Positions 6,890-13,225 are shown, counted from the first letter of the stretch. The stretch is DNA of 14,141 nucleotides from DATGYC01 sp035298385 (GCA_035298385.1 DATGYC010000397.1:1-14141); one strand, 5' to 3'. Program-made: numbers and translations. Notes: generated from the sequence alone by a model not told the origin.

Positions 6890-7992
6890 ATCTCATGGCC
6901 TATCGGGATCAAGCGCTCTTCGCCGACCTGCGCCAGCGGATGGTACCACGGATCGAGGCGAAGGCAGAGACGCTCGGCCGCAAGCTGCGACTCATGGAGG
7001 TCTGCGGGACCCACACGGTCTCCTTCGCCAAGACCGGCGTCAAGCAGAGTCTGGCGGAGTCGGTCGAACTGATCAGCGGCCCCGGCTGCCCGGTCTGCGT
7101 CACCGACCAGACAGATATCGACCAGATGATCGCCTACGCCAGGCTCCCTGGCACGATCATCGCTACCTTTGGTGACATGATGAAGGTGCCCGGCTCGACG
7201 ACCAGCCTCTACAAGGAGCGGGCGGCGGGGGCGGATGTGCGGGTCGTCTACTCGCCCACCCAGGCGCTCGCTATTGCCCGGGCGAACCCGGAGCGACGGG
7301 TGATCTTCCTGGGGGTGGGCTTCGAGACCACGGCCCCGAGCGTGGCGCTCAGCATCCGGCAGGCGAAGCGGGAGGGGCTGACCAACTACCTCGTCTACTC
7401 GGCGCATAAGCTGACCCCGCCTGCCCTCCAAGCGCTGGTCGAGGATCCGGCGCATCAACTGGATGGCTTCCTGCTGCCCGGTCACGTCTCCGTCATCATC
7501 GGGCGCCAGGGCTGGCATCTGTTGGAGTCGCTCAACCAGCCGGCGGTGATCGGCGGATTCGAGCCGGTCGACCTGCTGGTCTCGGTCTACCGGATCGTGC
7601 AGGAGATGGAGCGCTCGGAGCGATCGGTGATCAACGGCTATCCCCGGATCGTCCAGGAGGAGGGGAACCGGGTCGCTCAGGCCCTGCTAGCCGAGGTCTT
7701 CACGATCGCCGATACCCCCTGGCGGGGCTTTGGCGCCCTGCCAGCGAGCGGTCTCGCGATCGCCCCTGCCTATCAGGCGTTTGATGCCAAGGCTGCACTT
7801 GCCGTCGAGCCACCCCCGACCCGTCTTAGCAAGGGCTGTCGTTGCGGTGAGGTCGTGAAGGGGAAGGAGAGCCCGCTCCAGTGCGCCCTCTTCGGCAAGG
7901 CCTGCACCCCGGAGAACCCACTCGGGCCCTGCATGGTCTCGACCGAAGGGGCCTGCTCGATCTACTTTGCGTTTGCGGGAGGGACGGCATGA
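6862..7992 (+). CDS. hypD: HypD, Fe-S scaffold for the Fe(CN)2CO cofactor
   Basis: HypD is the iron-sulfur protein on which, with HypC, the Fe(CN)2CO group is built. The 376-residue product has MEVCGTHT (Cys48), GPGCPVC (Cys76 and Cys79), FLGVGFETTAP and a Cys-rich C-terminus (GCRCGEV, ALFGKACTPENPLGPCMVS) that supplies the [4Fe-4S] cluster. The start is uncertain. ATG 6862 has GAAGGGA 7 bases upstream. ATG 6886 gives an ATGA overlap with the hypC stop and better fits the usual distance to the FRD-like MAYRDQ segment, with GGAAGGAG 14 bases upstream. I give the longer form; the shorter one lacks eight residues and nothing functional. The stop overlaps hypE (ATGA). Confidence 0.95.
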   Translation: MEGVGERAMNLMAYRDQALFADLRQRMVPRIEAKAETLGRKLRLMEVCGTHTVSFAKTGVKQSLAESVELISGPGCPVCVTDQTDIDQMIAYARLPGTIIATFGDMMKVPGSTTSLYKERAAGADVRVVYSPTQALAIARANPERRVIFLGVGFETTAPSVALSIRQAKREGLTNYLVYSAHKLTPPALQALVEDPAHQLDGFLLPGHVSVIIGRQGWHLLESLNQPAVIGGFEPVDLLVSVYRIVQEMERSERSVINGYPRIVQEEGNRVAQALLAEVFTIADTPWRGFGALPASGLAIAPAYQAFDAKAALAVEPPPTRLSKGCRCGEVVKGKESPLQCALFGKACTPENPLGPCMVSTEGACSIYFAFAGGTA

Positions 7993-8984
7993 GGATTCTG
8001 CTGGCGCATGGGGATGGGGGCGCCCTGACCCATCAACTGGTGACCAAGCTCTTCCGACCGGCCTTTGCCGACGCCGCCTTGGAGGCCGAGGGTGACTCAG
8101 CGCTCTTGGCGAGCCAGACCGGGCAGATGGCGGTTACGACCGACTCCTTCGTGATCGATCCGCTGGAGTTTCCGGGCGGCGATATCGGCTCGCTGGCCGT
8201 CACGGGCACGGTGAACGACCTGGCCGTTAGCGGTGCGGTGCCGGCCTATCTGACGGTGGGCTTCATCGTAGAAGAGGGGCTAGAGCTCGAGTGCCTCCGG
8301 CGGATCGTCACCTCGATGGCCCAGACCGCTCGGGCGGCGGGGGTGCGGATCGTCGCCGGGGATACGAAGGTGGTCGAGAAGGGGAAGGGCGATGGGCTCT
8401 TCATCAATACCACCGGGATCGGCTGGGTGCCAGAGTCCGGCCGGCTGGGCATCGGACTGATTCAACCCGGGGATCGAGTGGTCATCAACGGGCCGATCGC
8501 GGAGCATGCCGTGGCGGTGTTAAGCGGTCGGGCTGGCCTGCAGTTCGCCGAGCCGGTCCAGAGCGACTGCGCCCCGCTGAATCGGCTGATCCATGCCATG
8601 CTCGAGCAGTTCCGGACGATCCGCTTCATGCGTGACCCGACCCGCGGCGGTGTGGCGACGACCCTGAAGGAGATCGCCCTGCAGACGGGCTTTGATATCG
8701 CGCTGGAGGAGGCGTTGCTGCCCGTACGGCCGGTGATTCGGGGCGCCTTGGAGCTGCTGGGCCTGGAGCCCTACTACCTGGCGAATGAGGGGAAGGTCTT
8801 GATCATCGTGGGGCCAGAGGAGGCCGACCGTCTGGTCGACTTCCTGCGCCAGCAGGATCAGGCGATGGCCGGGCTGATTGGCCAGGTCACCATCGGTACC
8901 GGTAACCTATGGCTCCAGACGCCCTTCGGCGGTCGGCGCAACCTGAGCCTGATGGCGGGCGCCCCGCTGCCGCGCATCTGTTAG
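7989..8984 (+). CDS. hypE: HypE, thiocarbamate dehydratase for cyanide ligand synthesis
   Basis: HypE dehydrates the carbamoyl group placed on its terminal Cys by HypF, in an ATP-dependent step, and donates cyanide to iron on HypC-HypD. The 331-residue product ends in PRIC, so the essential C-terminal Cys331 is present. Earlier landmarks are ILLAHGDGGALTHQL, the VTTDSFVIDPLEFPGGDIG block, TGTVNDLAVSGA, GDTKVVEKGKGDGLFINTTG and MRDPTRGGVATTLKEI, which match the PurM/AIR-synthase-like fold. The ATG at 7989 overlaps the hypD stop and has GGGAGGGA just upstream; a longer open frame from 7881 is out of family. It completes the hypABFCDE set. Confidence 0.96.
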   Translation: MRILLAHGDGGALTHQLVTKLFRPAFADAALEAEGDSALLASQTGQMAVTTDSFVIDPLEFPGGDIGSLAVTGTVNDLAVSGAVPAYLTVGFIVEEGLELECLRRIVTSMAQTARAAGVRIVAGDTKVVEKGKGDGLFINTTGIGWVPESGRLGIGLIQPGDRVVINGPIAEHAVAVLSGRAGLQFAEPVQSDCAPLNRLIHAMLEQFRTIRFMRDPTRGGVATTLKEIALQTGFDIALEEALLPVRPVIRGALELLGLEPYYLANEGKVLIIVGPEEADRLVDFLRQQDQAMAGLIGQVTIGTGNLWLQTPFGGRRNLSLMAGAPLPRIC

Positions 8985-9002
8985 AGAGGAGATGAGCCAA
9001 GG

Positions 9003-9266
9003 ATGTGTCAAGGTCGATCCAATCCAGCGCAGGTGGAGTTGGCACTACGGCAACTGCAGATGGTTGCAACGCTCTTGGAAGAGTCCGTCCAAGGGTGGAG
9101 TCGACAGCTAGAGGGGGCCACCGGCGCCAGTGAACTTCGGATTGCGACGGACCTGGCCCGTTCACTTGGTCAGGTCTTGGGGCGGGCTGCGCTGGCGCTG
9201 GTGGAGGGCGCCAACCCGCCCGAAGCGGCGGTCACGGTGACGCCGCTGAAGCCAGCACACCGCTAG
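9003..9266 (+). CDS. Unknown small helical protein in the hydrogenase operon, 87 residues
   Basis: I do not recognise this protein. It begins 18 bases after hypE, with GAGAGGAG about 11 bases before its ATG, so it belongs to the operon. The sequence is almost wholly helix-forming: a first amphipathic helix (about 9-36, with VELALRQLQMVATLLEESVQ), a second (about 43-69, with LRIATDLARSLGQVLGRAAL) and a Pro/Thr-rich tail. It has no signal peptide or membrane segment and a single Cys at position 2. The N-terminal MCQG recalls the MCLAVP start of HypC only in having Cys2; the rest is unrelated. Its place between the maturation genes and the b5 and structural genes suggests an accessory factor, a small adaptor for assembly or a partner of the helical N-terminus of the next protein. 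That is inference. Confidence 0.75.
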   Translation: MCQGRSNPAQVELALRQLQMVATLLEESVQGWSRQLEGATGASELRIATDLARSLGQVLGRAALALVEGANPPEAAVTVTPLKPAHR

Positions 9267-9286
9267 TTGCAAGAAGGAATAGGCTA

Positions 9287-9306
9287 CCCCTGAGTTGACT
9301 CAGGGG
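9287..9306 (+). promoter_or_regulatory. Palindrome covering the ribosome binding site of the b5 gene
   Basis: CCCCTGAGT and ACTCAGGGG form a perfect 9-bp inverted repeat around TG, in the 49-base gap between the 87-residue gene and the b5 gene. The right arm overlaps the GGGGAG (9303-9308) that serves the ATG at 9316. As RNA (8 bp with a 4-base loop) it could hide the ribosome binding site; as DNA it could be an operator. No T-tract follows, so it is not a terminator. Confidence 0.5.
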
Positions 9307-9315
9307 AGTGGGCGC

Positions 9316-9849
9316 ATGAACGAATTGGCGCAGATTCGCGGACAGATTCGGGTCGTGATGGGGGAACTGAAGTACCTGACCCGGCTGCTCTCGGTGGTGC
9401 GGGATCAGCCGACGAAGGGGCTGGCCCTGCAACAGTTGCAGAGCCAGATGGCCTACCTAACCTTCCTGATCGGCCTGCTGGATCGGCGGGCGGCTGTGGC
9501 GGAGACTGGCCTTCGCTCGTCGATGGGGCGGAGCGGCTTACCTGCGGGGCTAGGTCCGGCGCCCTCTACCGCAGGGCCCTCCTCCTCTACCGCAGAGCCC
9601 TCCTCCTCTACCGCACCATCCCGCACCTTTACACGGGCCGAACTGGCCACCTTCACCGGCCGGAACGGCAAGCCCGCCTACGTCGCCGTTGGTGGCGTCG
9701 TCTACGACGTCACCAACAACCGTGCTTGGTCCCTAGCGACCCATTTCGGCCTGCAGGCAGGGCGGGACCTGACAGCGGAGTTCGCCTCCTGCCACGGCGC
9801 CCAGCAGTGGATCCTGAAGACGCTGACACCCGTAGGGAGGTTAGCATGA
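9316..9849 (+). CDS. Cytochrome b5-domain protein with helical N-terminus
   Basis: The 177-residue product has three parts. Residues 1-60 are amphipathic helices of coiled-coil character. Residues 68-103 are a low-complexity Gly/Pro/Ser/Thr linker with a PSSSTA-type repeat. Residues about 104-175 are a cytochrome b5-like heme/steroid-binding domain, recognised by RTFTRAELATFTGRNG, PAYVAVGGVVYDVT, the THFGLQAGRDLTAEF core and a closing VGRL. His133 and His150 (in SCHG) are the likely axial heme ligands; the loop between them is shorter than in classic b5, as in the prokaryotic heme/steroid-binding family. There is no signal peptide or membrane segment. ATG 9316 has GGGGAG 7 bases upstream; a TTG at 9295 is less likely. 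Its stop overlaps the start of the hydrogenase small subunit, so the two are coupled. An electron-transfer partner of the hydrogenase is the natural inference, but heme binding is not proven. Confidence 0.87.
   Translation: MNELAQIRGQIRVVMGELKYLTRLLSVVRDQPTKGLALQQLQSQMAYLTFLIGLLDRRAAVAETGLRSSMGRSGLPAGLGPAPSTAGPSSSTAEPSSSTAPSRTFTRAELATFTGRNGKPAYVAVGGVVYDVTNNRAWSLATHFGLQAGRDLTAEFASCHGAQQWILKTLTPVGRLA
9561..9615 (+). repeat. 21-bp tandem repeat in the linker of the b5-domain protein
   Basis: The unit GCCCTCCTCCTCTACCGCAG begins at 9576 and again at 9597 (period 21 bases, seven residues of PSSSTA type). A shortened copy starts at 9561. The unit stays in frame, so copy-number change would only alter linker length. 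Confidence 0.8.
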
Positions 9850-10736
9850 GCAACGTCTTGCCGCCCGAACCGCTGGATAACGAGTCGATCGCGAAACGGC
9901 TCACTGATGAGGCACGGGCCCGTACTCGGGCTGGGACGCTACCGAAGAAGCGCCTCGTCTGGCTGGAACTGACCGGCTGCTCCGGCAACATCATCTCCCT
10001 GATGAACGGCTTCCACCCCGATCTGGAGTACACCATCACCGAGATGGTCGACCTGGTCTACAGCAACAGCCTAATGGCGGCTGAGGGCGAGCAGGCGATC
10101 GAGCGCCTGATGCAGATGCTGGACGAGGAGTTCATCCTGGCCGTCGAAGGGGCGATCGCACTCCGCGATGAGGGGCGTTACCACGTGATCGGGCGCTGGC
10201 GCGGACAGGAGCTTACGGCCCTAGCGGCGGCACAAATCCTTGGGGAGAAGGCGACGCACATCATCGCAGTCGGCGCCTGCGCCGTCGATGGCGGGCCGTC
10301 CGCTGCGAACCCAAACCCGGCCCAGTGCGTCGGACTCGCCGAGGTCGTCAAGCGGCCGATGATCAAGCTGCCGGGCTGCCCCTGCCACCCCGACTGGTTC
10401 CTGGGCACCCTCGCTCATCTCATGCTGTACGGTGAACCCAAGCTTGACGACCTTGGACGTCCGCTGCTGTTCTACAGCACACTGATTCATGACCGTTGCC
10501 CCCGGCGCCCCTTCTTCGACCAGGGGATCTTCGCGCGCACGCTCGAGGAGCCGACCTGCCTCTTCAAGCTTGGGTGCCGGGGTCCGGTTACCCGCGTCGA
10601 CTGCCCGACCCGGCTCTGGAACGGGCATATCAACTGGCCGATCGGGGCCTCGACCTGCATCGGCTGCTCGCAGTTCGGCTTCCCCGACAAGATGGCCCCG
10701 TTCATCTCGTTCGACGCCACGCGTGAGGTCACATGA
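9846..10736 (+). CDS. [NiFe]-hydrogenase small subunit, no Tat signal
   Basis: This 296-residue subunit carries the Fe-S relay from the active site. The proximal-cluster motif is TGCSGNII (Cys45), then GACAVDGG (Cys145) and LPGCPCHPDW (Cys178). The fourth usual Cys, in CxGC, is replaced by Asn48. The distal cluster uses His215, Cys218, Cys238 and Cys244. The medial cluster uses Cys253, Cys271 and Cys274, with Pro265 at the place that marks a [3Fe-4S] cluster. The N-terminus (about 35 charged residues, no twin arginine followed by a hydrophobic stretch) is not a Tat signal, and no C-terminal anchor helix exists, so the enzyme should be cytoplasmic. ATG 9846 overlaps the b5 gene (ATGA), with GGGAGG at 9835-9840. 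The stop overlaps the large subunit. I recall clostridial uptake hydrogenases with a similar CSGN segment, but cannot verify this. Confidence 0.95.
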   Translation: MSNVLPPEPLDNESIAKRLTDEARARTRAGTLPKKRLVWLELTGCSGNIISLMNGFHPDLEYTITEMVDLVYSNSLMAAEGEQAIERLMQMLDEEFILAVEGAIALRDEGRYHVIGRWRGQELTALAAAQILGEKATHIIAVGACAVDGGPSAANPNPAQCVGLAEVVKRPMIKLPGCPCHPDWFLGTLAHLMLYGEPKLDDLGRPLLFYSTLIHDRCPRRPFFDQGIFARTLEEPTCLFKLGCRGPVTRVDCPTRLWNGHINWPIGASTCIGCSQFGFPDKMAPFISFDATREVT

Positions 10737-12142
10737 GCCAGCGGATCGTGATCAATCCGGTCACTCGGATCAGTGGCTTTATGGAGATCGACGTGCAGGT
10801 CGAGGCGAATCGGGTCGTGGATGCACAGACGAAGGGCTCCTTCTTTCGGGGCTTCGAGCAGATGATGGTCGGCCGCAACCCGTTCGACGCCATCTACCTG
10901 ACCCAGCGGATCTGTGGCATCTGCTCGACGGCTCACTCCGTCGCCTCCTCGGTCGCCCTGGAGGATGCGCTGGGGGTGCAGGTGACGGAGCAGGGCCGCT
11001 ACCTGCGCGACATCCTGCACGGTTGCGAGTTCCTGCAGAACCACCTGCGCCACTTCTACCAGTTCACCCTGCCGGACTATGTGAAACTCCCCGCCGTCAG
11101 CAGCTTCCTCAAGAGCCCGGATCATGGGGACTTCCGGCTCCCGGCAGCGGTGAACGAGGAGCTGGCCGGCCACTACTTCGAGGCACTTCAGGTGAGCCGC
11201 TTGGCACACCAGATGCTGGCCATCTTGGGCGGCAAGGCGCCGCACAACCACGGCGTCTTCGTTGGCGGCGTGACCCGGGCGCCCACCGTCGATCAGATCG
11301 TCAGCATGAGGTCGATCCTGTCCGAGATCAGCGCCTTCGTCCGGGAGAAGGCGGTGCCGGACGTCTACACGATCGCCCGCTACTATGAGGACTACTTCCG
11401 GATGGGCCGCGGGCCCGGAAACCTGCTGAGCTATGGACTCTTTGACCGGTACCCACAACTAGGTACGCTCTACGTCGATCCGCTCGTCTACACGGCGGGC
11501 CGGACTCAGCCCTTCCGCCCTGAGTTGATTACCGAGGAGATCGACTTTGCGTGGTACCAGGGGCAGCGTTCCTACACGCCCCTGGAGACGATGACCGAGC
11601 CCGACCTGCAGAAGAAGGGCGCCTACTCGTGGGTGAAGGCGCCCCGCTATGACGGCCTGCCATGCGAGGTCGGCCCGCTGGCCCGTCTCTGGCTCTCGGG
11701 CGAGTACCGGGCTGGCCTCTCAGCGATGGACCGGACGATCGCCCGGACCTTGGAGAAACGGAAGGTGACGGAGATCCTGACCACCCTGCTCGACCAACTC
11801 GAGCCGGGGGTTCCGCTGCAGCAGGCGTGGGAACTCCCAGACCAGGCGACGGGGATCGGGCTGGTCGATACGACGCGGGGCGCCCTGGGCCATTGGCTGA
11901 AGCTCGAGAATCGCCTCCTCTCCTTCTACCAGATCATCACGCCGTCAGCCTGGGACTTCTCGACCCGGGATACCAAGCAGCACGGTACCGCTGAGCAGGC
12001 GCTACTCGGAACGGAGATCCGCAACCCCGAGCAGCCGATCGAACTCGGGCGGATTCTACGCTCCTTCGATCCCTGCATGTCCTGCGCCACCCACCTCTAC
12101 CAGCCCGGCAAGGATCCGGTCACGATCCAGATCTTCGGATGA
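10733..12142 (+). CDS. [NiFe]-hydrogenase large (catalytic) subunit
   Basis: This 469-residue subunit holds the Ni-Fe site that splits or forms H2. The L1 motif RICGICSTAHS supplies Cys61 and Cys64. The L2 motif SFDPCMSCATH supplies Cys448 and Cys451. After His454 a 15-residue tail remains, the part normally removed by the maturation protease encoded next. The second-sphere Arg382 (TTRGALGHW) and Asp446 are kept. In the N-terminal PVTRISGFMEI block, Ser14 stands where most enzymes have the Glu of RIEGH (E28 of E. coli Hyd-1, the proton gate), and Phe16 replaces His. The fold landmarks HGCEFLQNHLRHFYQF, LGGKAPHNHG and APRYDGLPCEVGPLARL are intact. Both ends overlap neighbours by four bases. 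The small-subunit features suggest a soluble enzyme; the exact hydrogenase group is undetermined. Confidence 0.96.
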   Translation: MSQRIVINPVTRISGFMEIDVQVEANRVVDAQTKGSFFRGFEQMMVGRNPFDAIYLTQRICGICSTAHSVASSVALEDALGVQVTEQGRYLRDILHGCEFLQNHLRHFYQFTLPDYVKLPAVSSFLKSPDHGDFRLPAAVNEELAGHYFEALQVSRLAHQMLAILGGKAPHNHGVFVGGVTRAPTVDQIVSMRSILSEISAFVREKAVPDVYTIARYYEDYFRMGRGPGNLLSYGLFDRYPQLGTLYVDPLVYTAGRTQPFRPELITEEIDFAWYQGQRSYTPLETMTEPDLQKKGAYSWVKAPRYDGLPCEVGPLARLWLSGEYRAGLSAMDRTIARTLEKRKVTEILTTLLDQLEPGVPLQQAWELPDQATGIGLVDTTRGALGHWLKLENRLLSFYQIITPSAWDFSTRDTKQHGTAEQALLGTEIRNPEQPIELGRILRSFDPCMSCATHLYQPGKDPVTIQIFG

Positions 12143-12588
12143 GGAATCTGCTGGTCTTGGGCCTGGGCAACCGGTTGATGATGGATGATGGCATCGGGGT
12201 TGCGGTCGTGGAGTTGCTGGCCAAGGCGGCTGACGGCGTTCGCTATGAGGTTGCCGAGACCGACTTTGCCTACGCACTCGAGGTGGCCGCTGAGGCGGAT
12301 TCGGTGCTGATCGTCGACGCTGCGCTGACCGGCGGCGAACCGGGGACGGTCACCCTCCTGCCGCTGGCGGATATGGCCATCTCTCGCCCTGGACTCTCGC
12401 TCCATCAGTTGCACTTTGTCGATCTGCTGCTGCAACTGGCGCTGCCGCAGGAGGGGGCGCTGATCGGGATCACACCGGCGCAGGTCGAGTTTCACCTGGG
12501 CCTGAGCGATCTGCTGCAGGCGCAGTTGGATCCCATCGTCAGGCGTGTCCGTTCGATCATCGACGCGTGGCGAACCGCACCGGGGTGA
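12139..12588 (+). CDS. Hydrogenase maturation protease (HyaD/HybD/HycI family)
   Basis: The protease removes the C-terminal tail of the large subunit after nickel insertion, allowing closure of the active site. The 149-residue product matches the family in length. It begins LLVLGLGNRLMMDDGIGV, where Asp17 stands at the metal-binding Glu/Asp position. VLIVDAA supplies Asp60, and SLHQLHFVDLL supplies the histidine (His89 or His92) of the nickel-recognition site. It overlaps the large-subunit stop (ATGA). The cleavage site it would use is after His454 of that subunit. It is the last gene of the operon and is followed by a strong hairpin. Confidence 0.94.
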   Translation: MRNLLVLGLGNRLMMDDGIGVAVVELLAKAADGVRYEVAETDFAYALEVAAEADSVLIVDAALTGGEPGTVTLLPLADMAISRPGLSLHQLHFVDLLLQLALPQEGALIGITPAQVEFHLGLSDLLQAQLDPIVRRVRSIIDAWRTAPG

Positions 12589-12596
12589 ATGTAGGC

Positions 12597-12647
12597 AAAA
12601 GCGAAGGGCGCCGCCCTCCCACTCTCGGGGAGGACGGCGCCCTTCGC
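12597..12647. terminator. Bidirectional terminator between the hydrogenase operon and the lipoprotein gene
   Basis: GCGAAGGGCGCCG (12601-12613) pairs perfectly with 12635-12647, and after one mismatch six more pairs extend the stem. On the minus strand it is followed by TTTT (12597-12600), so it is a good terminator for the lipoprotein gene. On the plus strand it closes the hydrogenase operon without a T-tract. Confidence 0.8.
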
Positions 12648-12669
12648 GCATCCGCAGCATGGTAGACTC

Positions 12670-13131
12670 CTACTGCTTTTCGGCCTCCCACTTCAGTTCA
12701 TAGGTCGTGCAGTTGGCATCCTTCTGGAGGATCGTCCCCGCAGCCTTGCCGTCGCCGGTAAGGGTCGCCGTGAAGCGATACTGGGTCCCGTACTCCTTCT
12801 CCTCCCCCTCGATCTGGAAGGCGCCATCCGCCCCGGCCACGAAGGGACCGTCGAAGAAGAGCGTGCTGGTGCGGGAGCTGGAGGAGCCACTGCAGGTCTC
12901 GAGGACGTCGGCATGGACCTCAGTGATCTGCTTGCCGTTGGCCGAGAGCTTGAAGGTGATCCCGTAACCCCGGGTGACCTTCCCCTTATAGGTTCCACCC
13001 TGCGCCTTGGACGCCGTTTGCTTGGTCTCCGGAGCGGCAGCCGGGGCCGTGGTCGTCTGGCTTGAGCCCGTGGTGCAGCCACCGAGAGGCAGGGCCAAGA
13101 GCAGCAGGGTCACGATCACCGGTGCCTTCAT
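12670..13131 (-). CDS. Secreted lipoprotein of unknown function
   Basis: The 153-residue product starts with a lipoprotein signal peptide: basic MKAP, a hydrophobic core (VIVTLLLLALPL) and the lipobox LGGC, with Cys20 as the predicted lipidated residue. A Ser/Thr/Ala-rich spacer follows (to about residue 43), typical for surface-tethered proteins. The mature domain (about 45-150) is rich in alternating strands (GTYKGKVTRGYGITFKLSANG, TSTLFFDGPFV, QYRFTATLTGDG) and looks like a small beta-sandwich. Two further cysteines (in ETCSGSSSS and DANCTTY) could form a disulfide outside the cell. ATG 13131 is preferred over an upstream one 36 bases away because CGGAG lies 9 bases before it and the signal peptide then begins normally. 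It is monocistronic. Similar small beta-rich lipoproteins are common in Gram-positive lineages, but I cannot name a function. Confidence 0.85.
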   Translation of the reverse strand: MKAPVIVTLLLLALPLGGCTTGSSQTTTAPAAAPETKQTASKAQGGTYKGKVTRGYGITFKLSANGKQITEVHADVLETCSGSSSSRTSTLFFDGPFVAGADGAFQIEGEEKEYGTQYRFTATLTGDGKAAGTILQKDANCTTYELKWEAEKQ

Positions 13132-13167
13132 CGAGATCAGCTCCGATTTAAATGTAGTAATAGTCAC

Positions 13168-13176
13168 AGTATACCA
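13168..13176 (-). promoter_or_regulatory. Extended -10 promoter of the lipoprotein gene
   Basis: On the minus strand TGG-TATACT gives an extended -10 box (TGn plus five of six consensus bases). It lies in an AT-rich patch about 37 bases before the lipoprotein start. No good -35 is seen; the usual place falls in the hairpin at 13184-13221. Confidence 0.55.
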
Positions 13177-13183
13177 AAGTTAC

Positions 13184-13221
13184 GCGAAGGGCGCCCCCTC
13201 CATTCAGGGGGCGCCCCTCGC
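13184..13221. terminator. Hairpin terminator downstream of the acetyltransferase gene
   Basis: A 16-bp stem with one mismatch (13184-13199 with 13206-13221) has a 6-base loop and sits 5 bases beyond the GNAT stop codon. There is no clear T-run on the minus strand. Its outer arm begins with the same GCGAAGGGCGCC as the hairpin at 12601. Confidence 0.65.
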
Positions 13222-13225
13222 TTTG

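Noticed and set aside
9295..9315. TTG at 9295 as start of the b5 gene
   Set aside because: It lies inside the palindrome and lacks a ribosome binding site at good distance. ATG 9316 has GGGGAG 7 bases upstream.
9726..9845. Upstream extension of the hydrogenase small subunit
   Set aside because: The extra 40 residues fall in the b5 coding region, are rich in Pro/Arg/Asp and contain no Tat motif. ATG 9846 has a strong ribosome site and an ATGA overlap.
13146..13153. ATTTAAAT palindrome before the lipoprotein gene
   Set aside because: A short AT palindrome in an AT-rich leader is expected by chance and has no further support as an operator.
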